Assembly: GCA_016801845.1 (NCBI GenBank)
Contig: CM028919.1
Span: forward strand, 3,217,001-3,281,000
DNA from: Polydactylus sextarius
Taxonomy: Eukaryota > Chordata > Actinopteri > Polynemidae
DNA: 64,000 nt
Reading direction: 5' to 3'
A program made the translations under genes and the position numbers. Every line of letters begins with the position of its first letter. Position 1 is the stretch's first letter. Below, in pieces: positions 13,747 to 26,317 of the stretch. The notes under the pieces were generated by a model. The model was not told where the DNA came from and did no database searches. It was given only the letters and a program-made list of their open reading frames with translations.

Positions 13747-14816
13747 TAAGATCAAATATAATGGGAATTCTTCTACTTTTTAATGATTTATGGCATCATA
13801 ACTAAGTGATATGTTTTCAGCTGTGCTATTTCTATAAAGGCACAGGATTTCCATATGTCAGTTAAAACTGAAAGAAGAATAAAGCTGTAAAAAACAGGTT
13901 TAGTTAGCTGCTTGGTGTTCAGAGGTTACCAACCCAACTTTGTCCTGTTAATAAGAACATCAGCAAACATGCATATATTGATTTGCAGTAAGTTGTTTAA
14001 TGTTGAGGATGGGATCATACCTTGGTTTGTTTTGGCTCTTCTCAATTTCAGCAATGTTGGAAACAACTGTACACACGAGAGACAGGGTCACAGAAGTCAT
14101 GGCGCTCTTCATCTGACACTTTGGCCCAGAGCAATATTCTGAAATAAGTTGTGGAAGATTGTCAAAAACTTTGTAAAGATTATCATAGTGCCCAAGGATC
14201 TCTATTTTTATTATTATTTTTTTTTTGGTGACCTCCCCTCCAGCTTCTTCACTGGGCTAAAAATTTGCACTTGAACATGAGGCATGTCACAATCTTTTTG
14301 CTGGTACCAAGGGCAGAAAAATAATAATAATAAAAAAAAATATATATATATTGATTTCAATTTCTGTGACAAGTTCCACTGTCAGGACAGAAACTATCAC
14401 AGTTAAAGCTCTGCTATAGCTATATAGTTATGGTGGATTTGAGGATAAAAACTTGACAAACTTGAAAATTGTTTTTCATTTACATTGTTTATAAATGCTG
14501 TAGGGCTGGTGGCTGATAACTGTGCTTCAGTTTAGTGGTATTTTCCCCACTGAATTACAATACTTATTACAGAAGAAAAGTAATATAGGAAAACATGAAG
14601 GTGGAGATTTTTATGTCTTCCATAGTTGAGTTAGTCATGATGTGTTTTGTGACTAGTGATCATCAGCAGAGTGGAAAGAATTCTGTGTATGTTGCTGAAG
14701 GTGCTGACAGAGTTCAGGTTCATGTTCCACTGTTTTCTAACAACAGATGCTCTTTTTGGAACATTGGAGCCGTTTGTAATTTTTTTTTTTTGGAGTTGTT
14801 ATTTTTGGTCGTGGTT

Positions 14817-14839
14817 AAAAAAAAAAAAAAAAAAAAAAA
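14817..14839. repeat. poly(A) tract
   Basis: A run of 23 A on the plus strand, preceded about 25 bases upstream by a run of T. The pair could form a small A/T hairpin. No element could be named. Confidence 0.85.
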
Positions 14840-16217
14840 GACGTAGATGTTGTGACATTTGAGACTGAACACAAAGAGACATTATGATTCTGTGTTTGTG
14901 TTTCCCACAACCTCAGGTCTCGGCTCAGTAAGCTGCCTGATGCCTGCTGCACAGTGAAGTGCGAGTTTTCATTATGATGTTGCTGCTTCTGTTCCAACAT
15001 ACTTGTCCTTGGTACTCGCACCAACAACAAAAAAAAGAAGCACTATCAGTCATGTCTAAGTGTTTGTGATTACTCTGCCATTGTTGCTGTTTGGGCTTTA
15101 GTTTCGGTGCTGACGCAAATATTGTGCAATAATTTTACACATCATAGCTGCAGATTAGTTACTGTGCATTAATTTTCATGGTGGTTTATGAATGATAATT
15201 ACTTGGCGCATCAGGCTCAGAAAAGCATGCAAATGAGCAGAGTTCATTAGAGGCATTAGGAAAACGCTACCCAATTACGGCATTCAGTTTGGCTATGCCA
15301 ATGACATGGGCACAGACTTTGGATGCGCTACCCTGTTGCCTATTTTCAAAACAGTTAGAATTAAGGCCCAAATTACCTCAGTAAAATTGATAATGGCTAT
15401 ATAATGAGCTTGGAAAGAAAAACAACAGCAACCCAGCCCTCCCAAAAAAATAAAGATGTAACACCTGTCAAGTCAGTGAGGGAAAGTAGAAAAGTAGAAT
15501 AAAGAGTAATAAATAGGAAGAAGTTGCATTAGAGAGCTTTGGTTCATAACAATATGAAAACATTCTTTGCCCAGGCGCAGTTCGTGTCATAGCTTATGTT
15601 ATTGCAAAAAATTCTAAAGTTTATAAAGAAAATGATTGATTATATTCTGAGGTCTGAAAATGGAAGGTCTGTTTCGCATCATATCACTTTTATATCCACA
15701 CAAACAAGGTTTACTTAAAAGTGGATTTACAAACTAAACTAACCCAAACTGCTTCTTAAATGTGTGCTACTTTTTTTGCACAATTTACTGCAATGACAAA
15801 CACTCATTATGAGTATGATTTGGTGGATACATGTTTGCTAGTTAATATCATTTTTCTAATTTCAATGTCATAGCATTTTCTGCATTGTAATTCATATAAG
15901 TCTGTCATGATTCGATAGTGTTTCTCCACTTGTTATACTCAATTTAACATCTGTATCCTGATCTGAGGCCAGTGAAAGAGCTTCTCCTTAAATGCAGAGA
16001 ACATTAATCATTAAGGTAAAAATATAGTTTAGAGCTTTTTAAGTTTCTTTATTCTCTCCCATTTTAAAAATAACTGACATTATGACTTTTCCACTCATGA
16101 ATAATAGCAGCAAATGATGGGGTTTCTAAACGAATCTCCTGACTGCACATTTTCGTTATTATTTCAAATGAAAACTAATAATTAAGGTATTTTAACCTGG
16201 TTAAACCTGTGCGTACC

Positions 16218-16335
16218 ATATGTCAAGGCTAAGTTCATGACGAAGTGACCGAGGTTCAAATCTGTCTCCGGGGTTTTGCTCTCTCTTGTCTTTTCCTGTC
16301 TAAACCACAGTGTCAATTAAAATAAAATGGCCATA
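16218..16335 (+). mobile_element. tRNA-derived SINE remnant (partial)
   Basis: The segment contains a motif like an RNA polymerase III B box (GGTTCAAATCTGTCTCCGG near 16253). It is followed by the pyrimidine-rich 'TTTTGCTCTCTCTTGTCTTTTCC' type region and a degraded 'TGTCAATTAAAATAAAATGGCC' type end. This order (B box, CT-rich linker, 'CTGTCAATAAAGGC' end) is that of a tRNA-derived repeat common in fish genomes. The A box and the 5' end could not be identified, so this is a 5'-truncated, aged copy. It is not a functional tRNA: no cloverleaf could be drawn. Confidence 0.55.
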
Positions 16336-16436
16336 AAATAAACCCTAATAATTAAGTTTTGACGGTTTTCATTTACCTTTGTACAACAATACACAGGTAA
16401 TGAAGATTTTTTTGTCATCAGCAATTTTCCCATCAT

Positions 16437-16441
<5 letters not shown>

Positions 16442-16485
<44 letters not shown>

Positions 16486-16523
16486 TATTATTTTACTATT
16501 ACACACACACACACACACACACA
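16442..16523. repeat. Compound (TA)n / (AC)n microsatellite
   Basis: A TA tract of about 41 bases (16442-16482) is followed by an 18-base T-rich spacer and then an AC tract (16501-16523). Both are perfect in this sequence. The open frame across them (YIYIYI then THTHTH) is a repeat artefact. Confidence 0.93.
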
Positions 16524-18093
16524 AATGTATCCACCTGCTTTGTAGAATTATTTATTTTATATATAGTAATCCTAGCTAAATGTTAGAAAGACGTATTAAT
16601 ACATCATCCGCATAGAGATATATTTTGAGGTCAGACTCATACATATTGATTAGTCTTTATTTATTGGACCTCTGATAGTACATTCCAAAAATCCAAACAT
16701 GAAAATAAAAATGATGTCTGTGATTGGACATCCTTACCACGATTATCTCATTCGGAACAGGAAACAGCCAAAAACAAGCAGCTTTTATTAAAGTACATAA
16801 ATCTATTGCATACATAGAGGTCAGAAGCCATATCCCTGTAATGTATAGTATGATATAAATATAGCCATTTGATCCTTATCAGATGCTTTTTCACCATCTG
16901 GCGATAGCATTAAGGCTGAGGCTGAGGAGAAACAGCTCCTTGTATTTTCTTCTGTTACTTGAGACATAACAGCCCTTCACAAATCCTGCTTGGTCAGATT
17001 GGATCAGTGAGTGAACAACACTTTCATGGTGCACTGTGTTTTAGAAAAAAAAAACCCTCATTATCCGTATAAAATTATTCATTTGAACATGATCTCTGCC
17101 ACTTTAAGCTGACAGGCATTGATTGAGATGTTATAATATCATGATATTACATCATAATTGTGAATGAATTATAGTGAAACAGAACTCAACACTAAATTCA
17201 TATTGTTCTATGTGAAAGCCATTCTTTGCAATGTCCAGAAAAAAAAAAAAAAAAAAAAAATTATACCTCAATTACTTGTCAGGGCCTCTATATGTCCAAG
17301 TCTTGCAATTAGACAATTATTTTACACTTGATTTTACCCCAGCATCTGTATTTGCTATCACACTCATATTTTGTGTATTTGGAATTAAATTTGTGGTTAA
17401 ATATTTTAACCAAATTTGGTTTCTTCATGCAATATTTATTTTGATATTGCTATTGCACTCTGCAAAATAACTCAGTCCTGTGTTACGCTCACTTCCAGCT
17501 TTATATGTTTATTCAGGGACTCCACTGGAGCAACTTTGCACGATTCACAGTTTGTAAAATGTCCCAATTTATCCCAGACTGTCTATCTCACAGATCCTCA
17601 GCTGAGCCTCACAAAAACAGACATCCTTGAAAGCCTACTTTGTTCTGATTGGACAAACATTCAGAAGCCTTTGTGGAGGTTCAATAAGACTGTAAAACAG
17701 TAACAAAATGTAATGTGTTAGAAATAGAAGCGTCTTAAAGCCATTTAAACATGTTTGAGCCCAGATCTAATCAAAATCTGTTAACAAGTGTCTTCCTTCT
17801 GAAAGTTTTTCAATCACTCCTGTCCTTCATTTTCATGGTGCAAATATATGGATCATAGTGAATCCATATTTAAACAAAAATACATCTTGTGCAGAGATGA
17901 TAACTTTGTGTCTTCGTGAAATGAATTTGTAGGATGGTCTTCTAGCATTAGTGTAAAGGTAATGTACTGTGCTGTTTGTAAAGCAAAGCTGTTGAAAACT
18001 AAACATATGATATGAAAGTCAGTCGAATATCTTTCAAAATAAAAGACAATCAAAATTTGAACTTTCAGTTTCACATTGTTGTTTTTCCAATTA
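16524..18093. other. Non-coding stretch, no gene recognised
   Basis: AT-rich sequence with one long poly(A) run at 17239-17260. Two overlapping open frames in 17231-17703 have no recognisable motif and biased composition, and are not called as genes. Confidence 0.55.
17239..17260. repeat. poly(A) tract
   Basis: A run of 22 A on the plus strand, read directly. Confidence 0.85.
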
Positions 18094-18188
18094 CAGTAGT
18101 ACCTTGACTCATAAGTGTCCCAACTAACATTTTTTCAAGATACAAGGTGTCTGATTTTTTGCTTTGAGTTGAGAGCTAAAATTTGGGT

Positions 18189-18620
18189 TATAGAATAGAA
18201 TAGAATAGAATAGAATAGAATAGAATAGAATATTTTTATTTGTCCCACAAGGGAAATTTTTCTGTTTGACAGCATAAACAAATCACAAAAAATAGATGAA
18301 CAGAAAATAAATACATAGTTTATATAAAAAAGGAAAGGTGCAAAGTCTCCAGAGATGAGGAGGAAGGCTTGTGGGAGTGATGTTTTCAGCTAGGACATGA
18401 CAGAGTTGACAGGTAGCTGTAGCATCGGCCAACAGCGAGTTATTGTGATGACTCCTCTGGATGTGATACGACCAAACGCTAACAGCAAACAGTTCAATGT
18501 CCTGTGCGCAGCGCTGCTCAGTAACACTGATGTGTTGCAGCTCCATCCCCTTCTTCCCCGGGATCGGGGGTCTCTTGTTAGGTCACATCCTTGATCACTG
18601 GAGCGACAATCAGGCAATGG
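18189..18620 (-). mobile_element. 3' end of a non-LTR retrotransposon with TTCTA-type tail
   Basis: On the minus strand the sequence runs through a GC-richer body, then 'TTTCCCTTGTGGGACAAATAAA', and ends in about eight TTCTA/TAGAA pentamers (18191-18230). A GGGACAAATAAA end followed by a short tandem tail is typical of fish LINE 3' ends, with AATAAA as the probable polyadenylation signal. The insertion lies inside the Tigger-like element at 18094-18950 and so is younger. The body cannot be placed in a clade because only untranslated sequence seems to be left. The 5' truncation point is uncertain: it lies between about 18590 and 18710, near a run of A. Confidence 0.6.
18191..18230. repeat. (TAGAA)8 pentanucleotide tract
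   Basis: Eight perfect pentamers, interpreted as the tandem tail of the minus-strand LINE end that adjoins them at 18189-18620. Confidence 0.93.
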
Positions 18621-18849
18621 CTCAACGGCAAAAAAAAAAAAAAAAACCTGAGAAAAAAAACATATGACAACAAAGAACAAAGCCAGCTTATGAGCCATCT
18701 TCAGATTTTCCACCACTATTTGGCGCAGCAAACGCCACAGTGATAGCCGAAACATCCACCCAGCATCATGTGTCTGACTCAGCAGAAGCACCAGTGTTGT
18801 GCTCACAGTTGTGTTTGCAGTTATTTTGCAAAAGTTTGTTTCTCCAACC

Positions 18850-18942
18850 ATGAGTCCAAAGAAAGTGAGTGTGAAGGACAGTGCTGAGAAGAAGAAGCAG
18901 ATGATGTGCACTGAATTAAAGAAATAAATGATCAAAAAACAT
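18850..18942 (+). pseudogene. N-terminus of a CENP-B/Tigger-type transposase, broken
   Basis: The frame starts MSPKKVSVKDSAEKKK and continues to a lysine-rich helix start. This matches the usual opening of CENP-B-like (pogo/Tigger) transposases in fish, where a PKK-basic leader precedes a helix-turn-helix with an 'LKKEIIEKHE' type segment. A TAA stop stands where the family has a glutamate, and beyond it the frame still reads MIKKHEY, so the stop is a decay mutation in a gene start that is otherwise recognisable. The remaining DNA-binding domain and the whole DDE domain are absent. Homology is by remembered motif only. Confidence 0.6.
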
Positions 18943-18954
18943 GAATACTACGAA

Positions 18955-21900
18955 TACTGACTTTTTTTTCAAACTGTTGGCATTGCTTTGGCTCCATAAT
19001 TTTACAAAGGTCTTGTATCTCATTTCACCGGGACTCTGTTCCCTTATTGTTACCATAACAACATTATATGACTTAACAAATTACCATGAGAGAAAAAACA
19101 ACATAAAACATGGGGAGCATCTGCAACCCATGTCCATGATACAAATGTAAACATAACCAGACTTTGTTTATTACTTATTCTCACTGAGATTTCACTGTGC
19201 TCCAACAGAGATACTTAATGTTTGTTCAGCATTTATCACCAGCTTTATTAATTTCATGCTCTCATTGTAGATCAAATCCATCCTCTTTGGTCCATGCTGT
19301 TATTAGCTAAGAGCCAGAGGGACATGTTTCCACCAAGTCTTGATCTGCCTCTTCAGGAGTTTTAAATGCATTTTTCCCTTCATTCACTATTGGTAGCAGT
19401 CTGGATGGCTTAAATAGACCAAAATAGGCCATATTTGCATCACAGAGCTTGTTGATCTGAATAAGCAGCACAAGATTATTGTACCTCTGATGGAAGATCC
19501 TGGAATAGAGATTTAATATTTTCTTGGCTCTTGATGCGTTGAGGATTCACTTCATTATGTTTATAATATATATATGTGGTATGTGGTCCAACTTGGATTC
19601 TTGTATTTTTCCTCAGGTCAGTGAATATCAACAGCTTCAGCATGTAATCATGTCATATGACAAGATTACATGAAAACACTTAAGAGCTGTTTGTCAAGTG
19701 CTGAGACTGTGTGTTAATGCAAACTGTTCATGTCATTCATTTTTACATCCACTCAGCTGCCATGTTGCTACATGTAACAGTTGACAAACGTTGTGGGTGT
19801 AGATCAACAGTCTGAAGGTAATTACTGTTATTTTCATGACAGGAACCAAGAACCAACGCTGTGACAGGAAAATATCTCAAATAAAGAAGTAATTTCTGTG
19901 TGTGTTCCATGGAATCTCTTCAGTCAATAGAAGTTGAAAACAAAAATGCTTTGTGGTGGACAAATTACATGTAGACCAAAAAAAAAAAAAAAAAATCTGA
20001 AAAAACTGAGAGTGAACTGAGTGAAAACTGATTAACACGGAGACATTTACTACTATTTTTACTCACTAATGAGCATCAGAGTGATAATTAATCTGCCCTA
20101 AATAATGATCCTTTCTTTCTTGATTTAAAAGTAGTCAGTATTTTAAAAGCCTTTCTAAAAAATGTAATTTATATGGGTCAAAATTAAGTTTGAAGAAAGA
20201 AAGAAAAAAAAATATATTAATTTGTCTTTTAATTACTGTGGCTTCCATCCATTTCTAGCTGTTTGTCTAGGATCAGGACAAGTTGTGTTTATTTCCCTAA
20301 TAATCCCAGCTTCCACTGTTTTGAGATTAGTTAGGATACTCCATGTTGTTGTGAAGAGAAGGCCTAGGGGGAGGAGAGGTCTGAGGAAAGCAGGAAGTAG
20401 GAGGAGTCTGGCCTTGATCAGAGCATACATATATGAGAGCCTGTGCAGGTGTGAGGTCTTTTGAAATCCCTGCAGCAGAACCCTGGCCTCTCTCCTGGCA
20501 GCAATTGTTTGTCGGAGTAAAATGTGAGTTCACTTTGTGTTGGTACATATCTGTTTGTGGAATGTGGATGTTTAGTTACTTATGGTTAAATCAGAATGAT
20601 TCTTCTTTATTCTTCTTTATTCTTCTTTCTTGATTATTGTTAAAAAGAATCATGTATTTATATCCTTTATATCTAAATTCATGACAATGTTACCAGTTTT
20701 TCTTTAGATAAAACCAACATCAGTTGCCATCCACCCTCATCAGCAATACATGAAAACTGAAGCAATTCTCAAGGTGTCTCATTGTGCCTGACCGCACAAT
20801 TGAAGTGTGGTTGAGCTACCTGATACTCAGTTCAATAACAACATGCCTCATACAGTCTAAGGTGAGGTATTTCACACATGTATTAATCTAAACATCTACA
20901 GATGTAGGTTGAAAATGTATCTTTTTTTTTTTTCTGAAGTTGTAGCACTAGAAAGTCAGTTTGCGCTCTGTGTGACTGATCATAGAAGAAGTAAGCAAGA
21001 TGACTGAGAATGCAGCAGCAATTATTTGTTATTCAATATGATACTTCTCCAAACCCAACCCAAGTTACTATGTCTCGTGTATTTCAGACCTGCAGCAAAA
21101 CAGAAAGTTTTGTTTAATGCTTCACATACTGTCTGGGTGATGAAATGGTAAATGTTAGAGGTGACACATTTGACATATTTACAGTCAGTTCAAACAAATA
21201 GTTGAATCCTAATCATTCTTTGGACAGGAAGGAGGGCGGAAAGGTGAAGATGTATAGGCAGAGTGTAGCAAAATGCAGGAGAGAGACTTTCAACACAGAA
21301 AAGACAAGCAGAACAAGACCACAAGTCCTGAAGTTAACACATTTTCTTCTGCTGATGTCTTTAAATTTCTCATATTTTACTCCTCATTCAGTAGGACCAA
21401 TACACTCTTGCTAATGTTCAGTGCTACTTGAACATAACCAGTGGGTGTTGAACCTAATGACTGAAACCTGTTATTACCTTGAATTTGAATATCAGATGCA
21501 ATAATGATCATTTATCACATGATGCATTTTTTACAGCCTGAAAACACTGGATCCCACACTTCACATAGTGTATAGCAGATTCTATTTAGAATAGCTTCTC
21601 TATATAAATATGCTTGCAAATTATACTATACATTACAGGACTGACGGATGAGGCCTTTACAACATCTAAACATTTTCAAATTCAGTGAAACACGTGTACT
21701 TTGAAATTCCAACACAAAACATCAGTGAGGTATTAGCTGAGATCAGCTCTAGAAACAAACACCGACGCATAATTTATTACAAATTTGAAAACAAATCACC
21801 TTACCATGCAGCATCTCCTCTGGGCTTGAACTGGGTATAGTTTAAGTCAATACATTTAAAATCCATCAGGGATTTTCACCCAGACCTGTTTAAACAACTG

Positions 21901-24035
21901 TGTACAAGTTGCTCAGTGATGAAAGAAAGGAGCAGGCTGCAGTTGCCTGAGATCCAGCCCTGTCAGAACAGAATCAGACTTTCATTCGAATGGTTTTACA
22001 AAAGCCACAAAAACCATAGTTTCTTTTAACCTTTATTTACCCCCAATAATCGCATCACACAGAGAGCAGTGCTGAAACACTCAGTTCAGACTCACTTCTG
22101 GATAAGGGCCTTGCTAAAAAGCAGCTCCCTTTTTGAAGTTTTGAACAAATGGCCTTACTTTAACAGCCCAGCTTGTGACTTACATCTGAGCTTGATGTTT
22201 CTGATTCCTAGCTATACACCTGCCAAGCACTTGTGTTTGATCCCAGGCCGCTGAATCGTTGCCCATATCTCAGATTCTTTAGGTAACAGCTTTTTCTCCT
22301 CATATGAGAAAAAAAAATAGAACTAATCAGAGCCTGGCATTTAGGTGTAAAAACAAGAATGTGGCCAACATCGACATGAACAGCAAACTGGCCACAGAAA
22401 TGGCAGCAAGCGTGGGTGAGATTGAGGGAGATATGTAGGTTGTTGTAAATTCAATTTACAGAAATAATTACTGCAGTTCAGTTTCTCACAGTAATGGCTA
22501 AGATCTTGGAACATGACAACATCATCAAACAAACAAAATACAAGTGGATGGTACGGGAAAAACAAACACAAGCAGTTTGATCATTCAGGTTGTAAATTAG
22601 CTGACAGAGTTATTTCATTTTGGAGGAGGGGGCAAAATGGGCATACAGATTGCAACACAGATAAAAATAACTTTTTATTTAAAAAAATAACTAAGAATTA
22701 TTAGTGTGCCAAATTATTTTAAGTACACAAGGTCAGCTTTTCAACAAGAAGTCAGTCTTTAAACTGCAGGCCCCAAGGGACAGTGTCCATCTGTGGCCAC
22801 ACTGGGTATTACAACGATTAGGATCATCACATGGACCCTAATGAGTCATACTCACCATAAAATTTGTTTTTTTTTTTCAGTTTACTAACACTTAGGAAGC
22901 CTAGAGGGTCCATATCATTAAATTAGCAAATTACTTCATTCATGTTCGTGATCATTTTGAGCTGTTGTGACAAGAACGGGACAGGACTTGCCTCTTCTTC
23001 AGTTGGTTGGGAGGAGAAAGACTGGTAAAGAAAATCTGAGGACACCTGGCATCTAATTTCCATTAAACATGAAATAGCGGCAATAACAGTGGAAAACAGT
23101 GCAGGGCACAGCACTTATGTTATCACCATTTAGTTTGCAGGTTAGATGGCAGATTTGCACAGAGTTGCTTGTTTAGACTTCCAGCTTTTATGCAGCAGCA
23201 CCAAGTTTTATTTGGAGCTATGTTTCTGTCCACCTGATGAATCTAAGTCCAATATTCACTTTAGTTTCGTTCTGTTTTTGTTTCCACCAACTCCCCAGAG
23301 AAATATTTGACTCTGTTGCTGCTGCACGCTCCATTAAATTTCACAAGCTAGCCACTAATTCTGTCATTGTTTGTCATCTGGTGCTGAGCAGGCAATGTTC
23401 TGTGAGTTTTGGAGTTTGTTTTTTTTTTTCTTTTTCCCCCACTGAAACCAGAGAGCTGGTAGGATACCTGAGCAATACTCTGTAAAGCTGAAAGTGGCAC
23501 CCACTCCACATCCTCATTTAAATCAGTTCTGACAGTTGGTCATAGTTTGCACAGACTGTACTGTAGAGACCTTACACAGAGCAGGTTGATAGCAGGTTGA
23601 CCTTTCTGATTCTGATCACTCAGTTGATTTGCTTCCCAGCTACTGAACCCCAACTTGTTCTTAGATGACATTGCAAAGTTGTACGAGTGAATTCAGTTTT
23701 GCCTTGTGTTGGAGTCATGCAACACCACAGCTAACTTAGTAGTCCAGCTGCTTCTTTGACTTTTCTCCAAGCACCCTCCACCTCTTTGTTATTTGTCTCT
23801 AAAGAACAGACTTTGTATTGTACAACTCCAGGCGTCAACAGTCAACAGTGTCAGCAGTCACAATAAACTCATTCAATCTCCTCTCCATTTCCTTAATCTT
23901 AGCAGAAGACTTTTACAACACTATGTTGAGTGAATTTCTTTGCTCACCTGGTACAAATTTGCATCTTTGCTCTGATTTTGTGTGTTAACATAAAACATGA
24001 CTCTCACCTCACAGAAGGTGGAGTAGGTCATTCAC
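18955..24035. other. Non-coding stretch, no gene recognised
   Basis: No gene seen. The segment contains a poly(A) run near 19979-19996, a three-copy 10-base T-rich tandem at 20600-20629 and short A/T runs. The piece at about 20244-20310 vaguely resembles the CATCCAT-type 3' ends of fish retroposons but is too degraded to call. Confidence 0.5.
20600..20629. repeat. Three-copy 10-bp tandem repeat
   Basis: The unit TTCTTCTTTA is repeated about three times, the last copy ending in a variant. It is a small minisatellite with no associated gene. Confidence 0.8.
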
Positions 24036-24039
24036 TAAT

Positions 24040-24232
24040 CAGATGATTGGTGGTCAGAAGTTTTACTGGGGAAGATACTGAGCCCCAAGTTACGTCTGAT
24101 GGCTGTTCAATCATTGTATGAGTATGTGAATGTGTACTAAAATAGATATGTGAACGTGACTAGTAGTTTAAAGTGCTCTGAGTGGAAGAAAAGCACTATA
24201 TAGGTGCAGACCGTTTATCCTACCATTTATTT
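24040..24232 (+). repeat. Degraded interspersed retroposon 3' end
   Basis: The order of motifs is that of a common fish interspersed repeat. A 'GGGGAAGATACTGAGCCCC' segment lies near 24068. A 'GTATGAGTATGTGAATGTG' segment follows near 24117. An end of the type 'AAAGTGCTCTGAGTGG...AAAAGCACTATATAGGTGCAGACC' lies at 24171-24220. This resembles the 3' ends shared by some L2-type LINEs and SINEs, which finish with 'AAAGCGCTATATAAATACA'. The copy is old. It encodes nothing. Confidence 0.6.
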
Positions 24233-24239
24233 TGTGTTT

Positions 24240-26310
24240 TGAGATCTCGAAGGTTATTCTCATCTGTACAGTCTTGTCATAACTGGTAGCAGTGATACAA
24301 ACATAAAGTTTTAATAAACAATTTATTTTACTGTTTCCCTCGAAATTTACATATTCAATATCAGTTTAATTGCTGTTTAATTATCACGAGTGAAGTTTAA
24401 TGGCAGTTCAGTCTGATTATGAGGCTCAAGCACCCCAGATGGCAGTTTCCCTGAGACTGCTCACTAGGGATGTGCAGTATTTTGTTCTCTACTCCGTTAA
24501 AACAAGACTCTGTAATAATTCACTCTGCATTATAGCTTGATATTGAATAATTGATGGACTTGTGCTTGGTGCCAGTATGTCAGATTTTAAGTAGCAATTA
24601 AATGTGTGATATCACAAATTGAGAATTCATTGGCTTTTTTTTTCTGTGGTTTGAATGTTCAGATGCTTATTTTGGTATAGCGGATCTAAACCGTTGTATT
24701 AGGACCTATTCAGAAAGTGTCAGACTCTATCTCTAAAAATGATAAACCATTATGGTCCAAATTAGAACATTCAAGTTTAGGAGTGTCTGTCAAGATGCCT
24801 GTGACGCCTGCTCACAACTCACAGGCAACAATGCAGCATGAAGAGTGTGACTCAGTTTCCACCATCCTACAGATGAATTCTTCCCTCATGTCATCCTATG
24901 ACAGAGTCATCCCATTTATCCGGGGTTATTGCTCTCATTAGCAAGGACAGTCACTTCTCGCTGTTTATCTGCCTGACTGCTGACCGCAGGTTAATGAAAA
25001 ATAATAAATACTAATACTAATGATTATGCTTGGAGGGCTTAGCATGACAGCCACTCGGTCAAAAGAAAAAGAATACAGCACACAAGACCAGCAGAGACTG
25101 TGCGGGGAAACTAGAAAGGCATTATCCTCCTTTATCATCAAGTTCATCAAGGGTCCTTGAGCCAGTTGGAATTTTCTTGACACATTATACACAATTGATT
25201 GGTGAGCTTCTGAGTGAGTACAGCCTTGTGGAAGTGCCTGTATGACAAGACAATTACCTTTCAGACCACTGGGTGACTGAGCAGTGTTTTTGGGGATCAT
25301 CATAAATGCGTCAGAGCAATCTGTCTCTTTCAAGGCTCCACTTACGAGCCGTGAACAAGTTCAAGTTATAAGAAAAGGTGTGTGTGTGTGTGTGTGTGCA
25401 TGTGCAGTTGGACCTCACAAAGCCCAGTGCATTCATTTTGTAATAGTATTTCACACTCCTGTAATTTGTTTGATAAAATCATACCCGAGCAGATGTATGG
25501 AAGAGAGAGAAATTGACAACCTGAAGATAAATAAATGTTTCCTCCAGAGTGCTTGACATGATGAAAAATGCATAAGACCACAATATTAACTCTTCATGTT
25601 AACACAAAATTTCAATTTTCCTTGCCCGCAGAGAATGTGTGAGTCAGTGAACGTGTTGGCAATGAAATGAATTGCAAAGAAGAAGCTGACATCTGTCCTT
25701 GCTGTCAGAGCTGTCACTTGATTGGGCTTTTACTAAACAAGGAGGCCTCCCTACCACACACACACATAGAGAGCTGTTGCCATTGATGGCAAATATTCAG
25801 TTTATCAATGCAATACCGTCTGGCTCTCAGTCCATATTAGCTCCTCACTCAGTCTCTGCTGTGGCCAGGTTTCAACAAAAAAATTGCTACACCGGCTGTT
25901 TCCTGCAGACATGGACATATACAGTGAGGACAATTATCCAACAACCACTCACTGTAGCAAAGAAAAATACATTTGAGCAAATACTCAACTGTCCAGAAAA
26001 GGTTCATTCTCAAAGCAGATGAACCAGAAAAGAGTCTGTAGGCCAATTACCGTACAAGCTGTAGTAAGAAATACTTTTGTTTGGAGAGAACTGACTTTTT
26101 TCTAGGCTTTCCACAAACCAAAAATTCAAGATCAAAGCTCAGGGAAAGGAATGAATGGAGGATTATTTATAATAACGTAGATGTAACACAAGTGGTCAGT
26201 TAGCTACAGCAGTGAGTTGCTTCCAAGGCCACAGCTAAAAGATAAGTCAAAAAGCTCTGTATCAGAAGCAATATTTACCACACTGGTTATCAAAATGTGC
26301 ATATGTAATT
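24240..26310. other. Non-coding stretch, no gene recognised
   Basis: Two open frames of 107-122 codons (25699-26022 plus; 24965-25333 minus) occur here. They show no recognisable domain, and the surrounding frames have similarly few stops, so neither is called. A GT dinucleotide tract lies at 25378-25399. Confidence 0.5.
25378..25399. repeat. (GT)n microsatellite
   Basis: Eleven GT units, followed by a CA interruption and TGTG. Read directly. Confidence 0.9.
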
Positions 26311-26317
26311 TATACCA

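Larger units (their letters stand above)
13355..16217. other. Non-coding stretch, no gene recognised
   Basis: No gene seen. It holds long A runs at 13726-13746 and 14817-14839, a short TA tract near 14340-14350, and a compositionally complex block at about 15185-15345 that includes a perfect POU octamer (ATGCAAAT at 15227-15234). The open frames next to the A runs are low-complexity artefacts. Confidence 0.55.
18094..18950 (+). mobile_element. pogo/Tigger-like DNA transposon, 5' part, interrupted
   Basis: The left end begins CAGTAGTACCTTGACTCA directly after a TA dinucleotide, which is the target site of pogo/Tigger elements. It continues with the repeating 'CATAAGTGTCCCAACT' and 'TTTGAGTTGAGAGC' type motifs that mark the Tigger terminal region (18094-18186). 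After an inserted LINE end, the internal sequence resumes at or before about 18710 and leads into the start of a CENP-B-like transposase at 18850. No 3' terminal inverted repeat was seen in the following 500 bases, so the rest of the element, including the catalytic domain, is missing. The boundaries of the inner insertion are approximate. Confidence 0.7.

Noticed and set aside
16250..16270. Possible tRNA gene from the B-box-like sequence
   Set aside because: No acceptor stem, anticodon arm or A box could be drawn. The downstream sequence fits a SINE.
18390..18935. 181-codon minus-strand open frame
   Set aside because: It runs antisense across two different elements, the LINE end and the Tigger-like start, with a poly-Phe stretch from an A run. 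It is a chance frame.
24965..25333. 122-codon minus-strand open frame
   Set aside because: No domain or signal recognised, and stops are sparse on both strands here.
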